Positions 33,276-41,419 of a stretch of DNA of 64,000 nt are shown here, piece by piece (positions within the stretch are counted from its first letter, which is position 1; the number at the start of each line of letters is the position of its first letter). The stretch spans positions 1-64,000 of the forward strand of contig JAFZDO010000025.1 of the NCBI GenBank assembly GCA_017561145.1, given 5' to 3'. A program made the translations under genes and the position numbers. The notes below the pieces were generated by a model. It was given only the letters and a program-made list of their open reading frames with translations, had not been told where the DNA came from and did no database searches. This DNA comes from Clostridia bacterium (GTDB lineage: Bacteria > Bacillota > Clostridia > Oscillospirales > CAG-382).

Positions 33276-33442
33276 GAACGCTTCGCTTTCGATGAAAAAC
33301 TAAAGTTTTTCACCGTTTTCCGCACGGCGGGACTTGTGAGTTGCGTTCGCTCGCGCGGAATCCGTGCGCACGGCTTTGCCGCTTGTCCGAATTCCCGCAA
33401 CTCCAAGGTATATTTTTCAAGGCACATGTCCTTGAAAAATAT
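33276..33442 (+). repeat. Structured repeat, copy A
   Basis: Lead GAACGCTTCGCTTTCGA, then hairpin H1 TGAAAAACT-AA-AGTTTTTCA (33293-33312), then H2 GAGTTGCG (33338-33345) with CGCAACTC (33396-33403), an inner pair GGAAT/ATTCC, the block AAGGTAT (33405-33411), and H4, a perfect 13-bp stem with loop CACATGT (33410-33442). It matches copies B (50582) and C (41179, minus) in block order, with stems that differ in sequence but remain complementary. No protein is encoded. Confidence 0.8.
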
Positions 33443-33470
33443 GTTATTCTTTATTGTATAGGTAAAACTT

Positions 33471-34058
33471 ATGTCTAAACAACAATGGAAGGGTGGGGCA
33501 CTTTTGGCTCCCGTGCCGTCGGTGCTTGTTTCAAGCTCAAACGGCGAAAAGGACAATATAATAACTATCGGTTGGACGGGGATTTGTGCCACACACCCGC
33601 CAAAGCTTTATATATCGGTCAGACCCGAACGCTTTTCCTATAATCTGATTAAGGAAAGCGGCGAATTTTGCGTTAATCTGCCTACCGTGCAAATGGTGCG
33701 CGCGGTTGATTTTTGCGGCGTAAGGTCGGGCAGGGATATCGACAAATTCAAGGAAACCAAGCTTACCAAATCCGATTCTTTTGCGGTAGGATGTAAGAGC
33801 ATTGCCGAATGTCCCCTTACTCTCGAATGCAAGGTCGACAGAATCATACCGCTCGGCTCGCACGATATGTTTATCGCCGATATAGTTTGCGTTGCGGTTG
33901 ACGAATCGATAATCGATGAAAAGGGAAGGCTGATGCTCGAGCGTGCCGACCTTTTGGCATATTCTCACGGCGATTATTTTACCCTCGGCAAAAAGATCGG
34001 AGATTTCGGATTTTCGGTACGAAAGAAGAAAAATCTTAAAAGGAACTTCAAAAAATGA
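33471..34058 (+). CDS. Flavin reductase-like FMN-binding protein
   Basis: 195 residues. Flavoredoxin / flavin reductase split-barrel family: GALLAPVPSVLVSS, IGWTGICATHPPKLYISVRP, REFSYN-like FSYNLIKESGEFCVNLP, and C-terminal HGDYFTLGKKIGDFGFSV. Typically carries FMN and reduces flavins or transfers electrons. ATG 33471 lies in the right copy of a duplication and has only a weak ribosome site (GGTAAAA), whereas the left copy at 33247 has AAGGAG but is cut off by the inserted repeat. Expression may thus depend on the repeat or on rlmH-proximal transcripts. Overlaps rlmH by 4 bases. Confidence 0.92.
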   Translation: MSKQQWKGGALLAPVPSVLVSSSNGEKDNIITIGWTGICATHPPKLYISVRPERFSYNLIKESGEFCVNLPTVQMVRAVDFCGVRSGRDIDKFKETKLTKSDSFAVGCKSIAECPLTLECKVDRIIPLGSHDMFIADIVCVAVDESIIDEKGRLMLERADLLAYSHGDYFTLGKKIGDFGFSVRKKKNLKRNFKK

Positions 34059-34525
34059 ACTCTGTAACGATTATTCACGTCGGTGATTTTAAGGAAAAGT
34101 ATTTCAAGGATGCCGAAAATGAATATATCAAGCGTTTGAAGGCGTTTTGCGATTACAAGACGGTCTGCATAAAAGAAGAATCCTGCTTTGGCGAGGATTC
34201 CGAAAAGCTTATTCTCCGTGCGCTTGAAAAGGAAGCAAACGGCATTCGCCAAGCGATTCCCAAAAACGCATTGAAGATAGCAATGTGTATCGAGGGAAAG
34301 CAATTATCGAGCGTTGAATTGGCGAACGTGTTCTTGAACGAATCGCGCCCGATATGCTTTATTATCGGCTCGTCGTTCGGTCTTGACGAAGCGTTGAAAC
34401 GCGAATGTGACCTTCGCTTGTCGATGTCGAAAATGACCTTTCCGCATATGCTTGCGCGAGTTATGCTTGCCGAGCAGGTCTACCGAGCGTTTTCGATCAA
34501 CAGCGGAAAGAAATACCATAAATAA
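34055..34525 (+). CDS. rlmH: 23S rRNA pseudouridine-1915 N3-methyltransferase
   Basis: 156 residues. SPOUT-class methyltransferase acting on 70S ribosomes. Conserved: FIIGSSFGLDEALKR (SAM knot), LSMSKMTFPHMLARVML, and the C-terminal INSGKKYHK, close to the canonical NNHPYHK/GHPYH ending. ATG overlaps the previous stop (ATGA). Closed by a terminator at 34527. Confidence 0.97.
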   Translation: MNSVTIIHVGDFKEKYFKDAENEYIKRLKAFCDYKTVCIKEESCFGEDSEKLILRALEKEANGIRQAIPKNALKIAMCIEGKQLSSVELANVFLNESRPICFIIGSSFGLDEALKRECDLRLSMSKMTFPHMLARVMLAEQVYRAFSINSGKKYHK

Positions 34526-34526
34526 A

Positions 34527-34562
34527 AAGAAAAACCTGCGAATGAATCGCAGGTTTTATTTT
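34527..34562. terminator. Terminator between rlmH and the zinc-ribbon gene
   Basis: AAAACCTGCGA-ATGA-ATCGCAGGTTTT with A and T flanks; serves both converging genes. Confidence 0.92.
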
Positions 34563-34566
34563 GCAA

Positions 34567-35031
34567 TTAATATGCAGCGTATACGCCCAAAACTACCAAG
34601 AAGATGAAGATAACGCTTAAGCCGATGCTGATAGCCGAGGTAATGATACCTGCAACTGCCATGCCGTTCTTTGCGCCAACGCTCTTTGCCTTGCTGTTAC
34701 CGATGCAACCGAGGATAAGACCGGGGATGCTGAAAATAAAGGTGAAGTAGTAGAGAAGGCAGAAGAAAGAAACGGAAATGATACCGAGGATCATACCAAC
34801 GATGCCAAGTGCCTTGCCGGGAACTGCAACGGGAGCAGTGGGAACGTAAGGAGGCTGATAAGGAGCCTGATATTGCTGTTGAGGTTGTTGATACTGGGGT
34901 TGTTGATATTGAGGTTGCTGATATTGAGGTTGAGCCTCCTGCTGAGGTTGTTGATTATCGAGCTTAGTACCGCAATTAGCGCAGAAAGCTACGCCGTCAG
35001 CGTTATTCGAGCCGCAGTTAGGACAGAACAT
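34567..35031 (-). CDS. Zinc-ribbon membrane protein with PQYQQ repeats
   Basis: 154 residues. N-terminal zinc ribbon (CPNCGSNN ... CANCG), then a Gln/Pro/Tyr linker with repeated PQYQQ, then two DUF4190-like membrane segments (GIVGMILGIISVSFFCLLYY and AVAGIITSAISIGLSVIFIF). The C4 ribbon and short linker face the cytosol. Function unknown; such proteins are common in Clostridia. Its promoter matches that of the next gene base for base around the -10, so the pair may be controlled together. Confidence 0.9.
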   Translation of the reverse strand: MFCPNCGSNNADGVAFCANCGTKLDNQQPQQEAQPQYQQPQYQQPQYQQPQQQYQAPYQPPYVPTAPVAVPGKALGIVGMILGIISVSFFCLLYYFTFIFSIPGLILGCIGNSKAKSVGAKNGMAVAGIITSAISIGLSVIFIFLVVLGVYAAY

Positions 35032-35063
35032 AATGATTATCTCCTTGTAAATTTGTTTTTAAC

Positions 35064-35092
35064 AGTTTATCACAGAAAAATTGTAAAATCAA
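35064..35092 (-). promoter_or_regulatory. Promoter of zinc-ribbon gene 1
   Basis: Minus strand TTGATT, 17 bases, TAAACT, inside TGATAAACTGTTAA (complement of 35059-35072), which recurs at the neighbouring gene. Confidence 0.7.
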
Positions 35093-35123
35093 TTGTTTTT
35101 CCCAAAAAACAACAATTATTTCC

Positions 35124-35558
35124 TTATAACATCAGACTGTTGATAAAGTAATAGTAATTGTAAAAACTTGAATCGACAGTATCAAACAGGAAGATGACAA
35201 ATACCAACGACAACAAGGCCATCACAATACCGATCACTGATGTGATGATACCGGCGGTCGCAAATCCGTTTTTAAGTCCGACTGCCTTCGCACGGGAATT
35301 TGCCATGCAACCGAGAATAAGACCGATTATAGCGCAGGGGAAGATGAGAACCGCATAGCAGAGGAACGCACAGGTGGTTGCACCGAGCACCATCGAGGTT
35401 ATGCCCATGCCCAACGAAGGAATTTTGGGTTTGACCGTTTGGACAGGGGGCTGATAGGGCGAATAGCTTTGTTGAGCCGCATTTGTTATGGGCGCGCCGC
35501 AATTTCTGCAAAAGGAGGCGCCTTCGTTATTGTTAAAGCCGCATTTCTCGCAAAACAT
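35124..35558 (-). CDS. Zinc-ribbon membrane protein, second copy
   Basis: 144 residues, same plan as its neighbour: C4 ribbon (CEKCGFNN ... CRNCG), Pro/Gln/Tyr linker (SYSPYQPPVQ), two membrane segments of DUF4190 type, and the shared loop NSRAKAVGLKNGFATAGIITS (compare NSKAKSVGAKNGMAVAGIITS). A recent tandem duplication is likely. The second copy has lost the repeated PQYQQ block. Function unknown. Confidence 0.9.
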   Translation of the reverse strand: MFCEKCGFNNNEGASFCRNCGAPITNAAQQSYSPYQPPVQTVKPKIPSLGMGITSMVLGATTCAFLCYAVLIFPCAIIGLILGCMANSRAKAVGLKNGFATAGIITSVIGIVMALLSLVFVIFLFDTVDSSFYNYYYFINSLML

Positions 35559-35590
35559 TTTATAAAACCTCCAAAATATATTCTGTTAAC

Positions 35591-35619
35591 AGTTTATCAT
35601 AGGTTTGCGGAGAAATCAA
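35591..35619 (-). promoter_or_regulatory. Promoter of zinc-ribbon gene 2
   Basis: Minus strand TTGATT, 17 bases, TAAACT, with the same TGATAAACTGTTAA context as at 35064. Confidence 0.7.
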
Positions 35620-35674
35620 TCGTTTTGCCGATTTTTGTTGCAATAGCGCAGGTAAAAATTTAATACCTCTGCCG

Positions 35675-36943
35675 TTACGACAGAGGTATATTGTTCTCTT
35701 TGATATAATCGATCATCCTGCATAGCGCGTTTGCGGTCTCCTGCTTTGTAAGAGTGTGCGAGGGGGAAAGCGATTCGAAAAAGCCTGCCTTGTTAGCCGC
35801 AAGTATCGAAGAAAGCGTGCGGTCCTGCGATCCCGTGCTTACACTTTCGGAATTCGTTTCGGGTAGCTTAAGCGCAGAGCTTATCATATAAGCGGCATCG
35901 GCAACGGTTATCTTTTCAAACGGAGCAAAGGCGCCGTTGTCAAGCTTGATCAGATTTTGCTCGTTTGCGGCAGAAAGATATCCCTTCAGCCCCGACGATA
36001 ATGCGTCATCGTCGCTGACTGCGCTGTCGGCAACCGCGGCGATTTCGGTATCAAGCCCTGCGGCATTCATCATCATTACCAAAAATTCAATTTTCGAAAC
36101 GGCGGCTTCGGGATCGAAATAATATTTTCCGTCGGTGATGCGGTAAACCATAACGTTCTGCGAGCAAACGCGGTAGGCATATAAATGATCCTCGCTGTCC
36201 TGCATATCCTCGAATACAAGGGAGCTTTCGTTCTCCTCGACGGTTATTGTAAGCGTTGCACGCTCGGAGGTCGCTCCGAAACGGTCGGTCACCGTATAAA
36301 CAAGAGTATCCTTGCCCGAAAAGTCGGGGTTCGGGACGTAGGACACCCTACCGCTCTCTTCTATTTTGATCCTTCCGTCACGCGGATAGGTTATCACGTT
36401 TACGGTGAAGGAGTCGCCGTTTGGCTCGTTTATCTCAAGATTCGATTCGCAACCTATCCCCGAAACGGTTTTCATAGTGCTGTCAAAAACAAGGGGAGAG
36501 AGGTTTTTTTGGTCGGTAAATGAGATCTCGCACTTGATCTCCTTGCCGTTAAGGCTTTGGGCATCGCATGAAAAGCCAAACGTCGCAAGCTCGATTTCGC
36601 CGTTGGGGACGAATTTCAGATATTCGAGCGTTGACGCGGGTATAGTCTGCCCTAAAATCACCGAGGCGCCTTTGTAAATAAGCGTGCCGAGGCTCGCTTC
36701 GGGAAGGGAAGCCACCTTGACGTACGTAAGCTCCTCGCCGACGAGCGCTTTGAAATCCTCCTTGTTAAAGGATGCCGTTTCACCCTTTTCGCTATGCTTG
36801 ACAAGCGTTAATTGCTTTTGCAATATCGAAAAAGCAGGCGGTCGGTCGTACGTGTTTTCTGTAACGTTTTCGTTTCCGCTTGAGCAGGAAACAAGAAAAA
36901 ACGCCATCATAATAGATAAGATCACAGCTATCGTTTTTTTCAT
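35675..36943 (-). CDS. Lipoprotein with Ig-like and SLH-like parts
   Basis: 422 residues. Signal peptide with lipobox VSC. Residues about 30-170 unknown; residues about 175-240 form an Ig/cadherin-like strand pattern (YPRDGRIKIEESGRVSYVPNPD ... DTLVYTVTDRFGATSE); the C-terminal 150 residues resemble S-layer-homology units (YFDPEAAVSKIEFLVMMMNAAGL; FAPFEKITVADAAYMISSAL; TLTKQETANALCRMIDYI), which can bind secondary cell-wall polymers. ATG 36943 is preferred to TTG 36949 for its spacing to GGAAGG. Probably a cell-surface structural or adhesion protein. Confidence 0.8.
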   Translation of the reverse strand: MKKTIAVILSIMMAFFLVSCSSGNENVTENTYDRPPAFSILQKQLTLVKHSEKGETASFNKEDFKALVGEELTYVKVASLPEASLGTLIYKGASVILGQTIPASTLEYLKFVPNGEIELATFGFSCDAQSLNGKEIKCEISFTDQKNLSPLVFDSTMKTVSGIGCESNLEINEPNGDSFTVNVITYPRDGRIKIEESGRVSYVPNPDFSGKDTLVYTVTDRFGATSERATLTITVEENESSLVFEDMQDSEDHLYAYRVCSQNVMVYRITDGKYYFDPEAAVSKIEFLVMMMNAAGLDTEIAAVADSAVSDDDALSSGLKGYLSAANEQNLIKLDNGAFAPFEKITVADAAYMISSALKLPETNSESVSTGSQDRTLSSILAANKAGFFESLSPSHTLTKQETANALCRMIDYIKENNIPLS

Positions 36944-37014
36944 AATCAAGCCTTCCTTTGATTCGTGTCTATATAATTAATACACGGGAGGAGCGAATAT
37001 TATGACAAAATCGG

Positions 37015-37043
37015 TTGCAACATTTGCTTGCTTGTGGTAGAAT
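37015..37043 (+). promoter_or_regulatory. Promoter of mnmA
   Basis: TTGCAA, 17 bases, TAGAAT, 25 bases before the start. Confidence 0.7.
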
Positions 37044-37068
37044 ATAAAAAACTAACGGAGGTGTCGGT

Positions 37069-38118
37069 ATGAAAAAATGCTTTGTCGCGGTAAGCGGCGG
37101 TGTCGATAGCGCGACCGCGCTTTTGTTGCTGCGCGAAAAGGGCTTTGACGTAGAAGGCGTCACGATGATCAATTTCGGCGAAGAGCTTGTGCCGAATTGC
37201 TCGCCCTCCGAGGCGAACGATGCGAAAAAGCTTTGCGATTCGTTATCCGTACCCCATCACACCGTTGATTTAAAGGAAGAATTCAAAAAAACCGTTGTCG
37301 GCGATTTCATTTCCGCCTATAAAATGGGCGAAACCCCAAACCCTTGCGTTGTATGTAACCGATATTTAAAATTCGGTGCGCTTTACGATTATGCGAAGGA
37401 GCACGGTGCTAAGGAATATGCAACGGGGCATTACGTCCGCGTGAAGCAATGCGGCGACCGCCGTGTTATCACCCGTGCCGCCGATGAGGATAAGGATCAA
37501 AGCTACGTGCTTTGGAGCTTGACTCAAGACCAAATTTCTCATTTCGTTGCACCGCTCGGCGAATTCTCGAAAAAAGAGGTGCGCGAAATTGCCGAAAAAT
37601 ACGGTATCCTCGTTGCGCACAAAAGCGACAGTCAGGATATTTGCTTTATCCCCAACGGAGATTACCGCGAATTTCTTAACCGCGTCGGCGGAAACAAGGA
37701 CAAAAAGGGTGATTTCGTGCTTTCCGACGGCACAAGGCTCGGTTGTCATCTCGGACAGAGTCATTACACCGTCGGTCAAAGAAAGGGCTTGGGAATTGCA
37801 TATAAGGAGCCGCTTTACGTTATCGGCAGAGATATGAAGAAAAATTCAGTAATTCTCGGCAGGAATGACGACCTTTTCACAACGAAGTTTACAGTAAGAA
37901 ACGCGTCCTTCTCGGCACTTGATTTCCCAATATGTGATTTTGAATGCAGTGTTCGCATACGCTACCGCGCGCCCTTTGTTTCGGCAAAAATTATACCTAT
38001 CGGCGAAAACCGTCTTCTCGTCGAAACACAGACCCCCGTCCGTGCGGCGACACCGGGACAGTCGGCAGTCTTTTATGACGGCGAAACGCTTCTCGGCGGC
38101 GGCATAATCGAAGGATAA
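37069..38118 (+). CDS. mnmA: tRNA 2-thiouridine(34) synthase
   Basis: 349 residues. Thiolates U34 of tRNA-Lys, Glu and Gln. PP-loop SGGVDS (9-14); active Cys in NPCVVCNRYLKFG (about residue 98) and second Cys in SQDICFIPNGDY (about 193); TGHYVRV; GQRKGLGIA. The C-terminal beta barrel ends as usual. GGAGG ribosome site. Monocistronic. Confidence 0.97.
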   Translation: MKKCFVAVSGGVDSATALLLLREKGFDVEGVTMINFGEELVPNCSPSEANDAKKLCDSLSVPHHTVDLKEEFKKTVVGDFISAYKMGETPNPCVVCNRYLKFGALYDYAKEHGAKEYATGHYVRVKQCGDRRVITRAADEDKDQSYVLWSLTQDQISHFVAPLGEFSKKEVREIAEKYGILVAHKSDSQDICFIPNGDYREFLNRVGGNKDKKGDFVLSDGTRLGCHLGQSHYTVGQRKGLGIAYKEPLYVIGRDMKKNSVILGRNDDLFTTKFTVRNASFSALDFPICDFECSVRIRYRAPFVSAKIIPIGENRLLVETQTPVRAATPGQSAVFYDGETLLGGGIIEG

Positions 38119-38201
38119 ATTTACAAATCTATAACAAATCGAGAAAAGATTTAAAATATCACAATATTAAACTCACGGTACAGAAAGGAGGAGTGTAAAA
38201 A

Positions 38202-39206
38202 ATGAAAAGTAAGACACTCGCACTTATCACTGCGGCACTTATCACCGCGGCGGCACTCGTTCTCACCGTGAGTCTTTCGCTTCTTAACGGCGCGGCGATC
38301 GATATCAGCGATGCTCTTGTTTCGGCGGCAGAACCCGCATTGGACGATGGAATCGCCGATGACGACGTAGCGTTTGAGGTCAACACCGAAGATGAAATCG
38401 ACGTTGAGATCAATAACGACGTTGACGAAGAGATCTACGTTACTCCCGAGGATCAACCCGTTGTTGACGAACCCACCGTTGACGAGCCTACCGTTGACGA
38501 ACCCACCGTTGACGAGCCTACCGTTGACGAACCCACCGTTGACGAGCCTGTTGTTGACGAGCCTGTTGTTGACGAGCCCGCGGTCGATTTCGGCAACCCT
38601 GTATTTGCTCCGTCTGCAGAATGGGACGGCGTCGAATTGATAGAGGGCCACAGCGCACCCTATTTCATCTATGACGTTGTTGTTCAGGTTTATGAGCACG
38701 CAACAGGCAAGCTCGTTTCCCAGACGATCTATATGGACGATCAGGTTTGGGAAGACATCAATCAGCTTCACCTTGACGTTTATCAGCAGGGCAATTTGGT
38801 TTACGAGCCCGACGACAAGGACGCTGTTCCCGTGGGTATCCCCAACGGCAAATACCGTGTTGAAGTATACGCTATCTGGTATGCCGACAACGGCGGATGC
38901 GGAAGCTTGTTCTTTGCTTACACCTATGGCACCAACGAGCTTATGGAAGTCTGGAAGCACGGTCAGCTTCATTCGGGCGCACAGGATTTCATCGCTTACG
39001 TCGATGCTCTTATCGCCGATGAAATGGCTCTCGTTGAAGCAGGTCAGGGCAATATCCCCGCACCTACGGACGATGTGACCTATATCTGCGGCTTTGGTGC
39101 TGACAAGGTAAGCCTTACCGCGTTTAATTGGAACGGCGATTACCACAAGATCTTTGAATCCGGACGCGGTGTTGCAAGATTCCCTTATCTCGAAACCGAA
39201 AACTGA
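38202..39206 (+). CDS. Secreted protein with VDEP repeats
   Basis: 334 residues. An N-terminal hydrophobic segment (LALITAALITAAALVLTVSLSLL) acts as signal or anchor. An acidic stretch leads to eight VDEPX units (residues about 88-127) that form an extended, negatively charged spacer. The C-terminal globular part of about 200 residues (WDGVELIEGHSAPYFIYDVV ... YRVEVYAIWYADNGGCGSLFF) is not a family I recognise; it may be surface-exposed at the end of the stalk. Strong AGGAGG ribosome site; terminator after. Confidence 0.85.
   Translation: MKSKTLALITAALITAAALVLTVSLSLLNGAAIDISDALVSAAEPALDDGIADDDVAFEVNTEDEIDVEINNDVDEEIYVTPEDQPVVDEPTVDEPTVDEPTVDEPTVDEPTVDEPVVDEPVVDEPAVDFGNPVFAPSAEWDGVELIEGHSAPYFIYDVVVQVYEHATGKLVSQTIYMDDQVWEDINQLHLDVYQQGNLVYEPDDKDAVPVGIPNGKYRVEVYAIWYADNGGCGSLFFAYTYGTNELMEVWKHGQLHSGAQDFIAYVDALIADEMALVEAGQGNIPAPTDDVTYICGFGADKVSLTAFNWNGDYHKIFESGRGVARFPYLETEN
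38464..38583 (+). repeat. Eight 15-base tandem units encoding VDEPX
   Basis: Units GTTGACGARCCYACC and variants. The first five alternate two codon versions (GAACCC, GAGCCT), giving a 30-base period, a sign of recent pairwise duplication. Confidence 0.9.
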
Positions 39207-39236
39207 TTCTTCACCTCTGAAAAACGGCTTTTAGCC

Positions 39237-39274
39237 AAAAAATCGGTACGATCAAATCGTACCGATTTTTTATT
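39237..39274. terminator. Bidirectional terminator
   Basis: AAAATCGGTACGAT-CAA-ATCGTACCGATTTTT. It closes both the VDEP gene and the converging nucleotidase gene. Confidence 0.93.
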
Positions 39275-39957
39275 TATACAATGCTTATAAGTTTGCCAAG
39301 GTCGTCTATTTCGTAGGTAACGGGAAGGCTCAAAGAGTTGGGCTTGTGCGAAGGATTGAACCAACAGGTGTCGATGCCCGAATTAAAGCCACCCTTAATA
39401 TCGCCCGTGAGCGAATCGCCGATAATAAGAGCTTCGCTTTTATCGGTTATGCCGAGGGAGGCAAAAACGTGGTCGAAAAATTCCTTGTTCGGTTTTTCGT
39501 ACCCGATGTCTTCCGAAATAAAGATAGCATCAAAAATCTGATCAAGCCCCGAAAGGCGAAGCTTTTTTTCTTGCGCGAGCTTTGTTCCGTTCGTGACTGC
39601 CGCAAGAACATATTTGCCCTTTTGGGAAAGGAGGAGCTCCTTTGCGTTGTCAACAAATTCGATATGGTCGCCAAGTGTGACCTGGTAATCGAGGTTAAAG
39701 CGTTCTGCGATCGAGACATCGACACCTATAAGCTCAAAAAATTCACGGAATCTGCCTATTAAAATTTCGGGCTTCGTAAGCTCGTTTCTTTCGAGCATTT
39801 TCCAATATTTCGTGTTTATGCTTGAATAGGTCGCAAGCATTTCGTCGTCGCAAACGCCGAGGTTGTATTTTTTAAACAGAGCGCGTATTGCATATGCTTC
39901 GGCTGCAAGAAAGTTCAAAACGGTGCCGTCGATATCCCACAGTAAATATTTGTACAT
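39274..39957 (-). CDS. HAD hydrolase, YjjG-type nucleotidase
   Basis: 227 residues. Haloacid dehalogenase fold with a helical cap. Nucleophile motif DIDGTVLNF (8-16), motif II TNGT, Lys in GYEKPNKEFFD, and motif IV IIGDSLTGDIKGG. YjjG/YfnB-type members dephosphorylate noncanonical pyrimidine nucleotides; substrate here is inference. Single gene with no clear partner. Confidence 0.9.
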   Translation of the reverse strand: MYKYLLWDIDGTVLNFLAAEAYAIRALFKKYNLGVCDDEMLATYSSINTKYWKMLERNELTKPEILIGRFREFFELIGVDVSIAERFNLDYQVTLGDHIEFVDNAKELLLSQKGKYVLAAVTNGTKLAQEKKLRLSGLDQIFDAIFISEDIGYEKPNKEFFDHVFASLGITDKSEALIIGDSLTGDIKGGFNSGIDTCWFNPSHKPNSLSLPVTYEIDDLGKLISIV

Positions 39958-40019
39958 AAAAAGCCTCTTTCGGATGATCTTATATACAATTATACATACC
40001 GTTTAGCCAAACGCAATAG

Positions 40020-41048
40020 TTAAAAGCATTTGCGCCTTGAATTTTTGCAGCTTTCGGTTTTTCCGCAACGGTAGCAAAGCTCGTTTTCGCAAAAACCCTT
40101 TTCCGCGAATTCAACAATATTGCTCACCGTCGTTTCGGCAATGTTGTTAAGCGCCTCCTCGGTCAGAAACGCCTGGTGCGACGTAACAAGCACGTTTGGC
40201 ATCGAAATAAGGCGCGCAAGCGTGTCATCGTCCATAATATGGCCCGAAAAATCGTTGAAAAAAATGTCCGATTCCTCCTCGTAAACGTCAAGACAAGCCG
40301 CGCCTACCTTGCGCGATTTTATCCCTGCAAGCAACGCTTCAGTATCGATAAGCGCCCCGCGCGAGGTGTTGATGATAATTACGCCCTTTTTCATCTTGGC
40401 GATAGCGGCGCCGTTTATAAGATGCTTGGTTTCGTCGGTCAACGGGCAGTGGAGCGAGATAATATCGCTTTTTTCGAAAAGCTCGTTAAGCGAAACGTAA
40501 TTTATATTTTCATCCTCGGACGGGAATTTATCGTAAGCAAGCACCTTCATTCCAAAGCCCTTGCAGATATCGGCAAAAACGCGTCCTATTCTGCCCGTGC
40601 CGACAACACCCACAGTCTTTCCGTGCATATCAAAGCCGGTAAGTCCGTTCAAGCTGAAATTAAAATCCTTCGTGCGGATATACGCCTTGTGGATACGGCG
40701 TACCGAGGTCAAAAGCATTGCTATCGCGTGCTCGGCAACCGCATAGGGAGAATATGCGGGCACGTGAAAAATATGAAGCTTGCCAAACGCATACTTTACG
40801 TCAACGTTGTTATAACCCGCACAGCGCAAAGCGACCGCGCGCACCCCGATATCATAAAGTCTGTCGATGGTTTCGCTATCTATAACGTCGTTGACGAAAA
40901 CGCAAACGCCGTCGCACCCCTTCGCCAAAGACGCAGTGTCGCGGTTAAGCTTCGTTTCGAAAAACTTAAATTCAATGCCGTGCTCGGCTCCGTATTTTTC
41001 AAACGACGGCTTATCATAGGGTTTCGTGTCAAAAAATGCATATTTCAT
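40020..41048 (-). CDS. D-2-hydroxyacid (lactate) dehydrogenase with Cys-rich tail
   Basis: 342 residues. NAD Rossmann motif GTGRIGRVFADICKGFG (about 150-166), substrate region RCAGYNNVDV, catalytic Arg in NTSRGALIDTEAL, Glu region, and catalytic His in VTSHQAFLTEEA. Closest to D-lactate dehydrogenases of the LdhA type, which reduce pyruvate at the end of fermentation. The last 25 residues hold five Cys (C..ELCYRCGKTESC...KCF), more than the standard enzyme needs, possibly a metal site or redox clamp. ATG 41048 has AGGAGG; the longer frame is not supported. Confidence 0.92.
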   Translation of the reverse strand: MKYAFFDTKPYDKPSFEKYGAEHGIEFKFFETKLNRDTASLAKGCDGVCVFVNDVIDSETIDRLYDIGVRAVALRCAGYNNVDVKYAFGKLHIFHVPAYSPYAVAEHAIAMLLTSVRRIHKAYIRTKDFNFSLNGLTGFDMHGKTVGVVGTGRIGRVFADICKGFGMKVLAYDKFPSEDENINYVSLNELFEKSDIISLHCPLTDETKHLINGAAIAKMKKGVIIINTSRGALIDTEALLAGIKSRKVGAACLDVYEEESDIFFNDFSGHIMDDDTLARLISMPNVLVTSHQAFLTEEALNNIAETTVSNIVEFAEKGFCENELCYRCGKTESCKNSRRKCF

Positions 41049-41135
41049 ATTTTTCTGCCTCCTTGCTTTCTTTATTATATTATACCCAAAAAACAAGAAG
41101 GACTTCGTTGCCTGCGCAACAAAAAACATCCCTAA

Positions 41136-41168
41136 AAAACAAAGCCGCAGTTTCCTGCGGCTTTTTCT
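41136..41168. terminator. Bidirectional terminator upstream of the lactate dehydrogenase
   Basis: AAAGCCGCAG-TTTC-CTGCGGCTTT with T's on both sides. In the minus direction it follows repeat copy C. Confidence 0.85.
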
Positions 41169-41178
41169 ATTGGATTCT

Positions 41179-41306
41179 ATATTTTTCGAGGACATGCGCC
41201 TTGAAAAATATACCTAAGATGTTCGCGAGCGGTGAGCGAGGCGCGAGCGCACGAACATCACAAAACCGACCAAAATGCTTGCATTTTGTGTCGAGAGCGT
41301 ACGGTT
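41179..41306 (-). repeat. Structured repeat, copy C (minus orientation)
   Basis: Read on the minus strand: lead GTACGCTCTCGACA (41302-41289), H1 CAAAATGC-AA-GCATTTTG (41288-41271), H2 GATGTTCG (41259-41252) with CGAACATC (41225-41218), AGGTAT (41215-41210), and H4 with loop CGCATGT (41211-41179). The inner H3 hairpin of copies A and B is missing. Lies in the 41049-41513 gap, which holds no gene. Confidence 0.78.
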
Positions 41307-41343
41307 AAGTCGAACCGGAGGGGCGTTCAGGCGAGTACAGATT

Positions 41344-41397
41344 GGACAATCATAATCCGAAGCTGTAGAAATCTACTGCGAGCGGTTATGATTGTTC
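41344..41397. other. Long hairpin of unknown role
   Basis: ACAATCATAA (41346-41355) pairs with TTATGATTGT (41386-41395); inside is a second perfect hairpin GTAGA-AA-TCTAC. No T run, no gene. It lies beside repeat copy C and upstream of the nagB terminator. Confidence 0.6.
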
Positions 41398-41419
41398 AAA
41401 GGACAAAAAATACAATGAC

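Noticed and set aside
33247-33303. 18-codon frame as a real small gene
   Set aside because: It arises from the duplicated reductase start running into the repeat. A leader role remains possible but there is no evidence for a functional peptide.
38464-38583. CRISPR-like tandem repeat
   Set aside because: Units are 15 bases, without spacers, and in frame with a protein-coding stalk.
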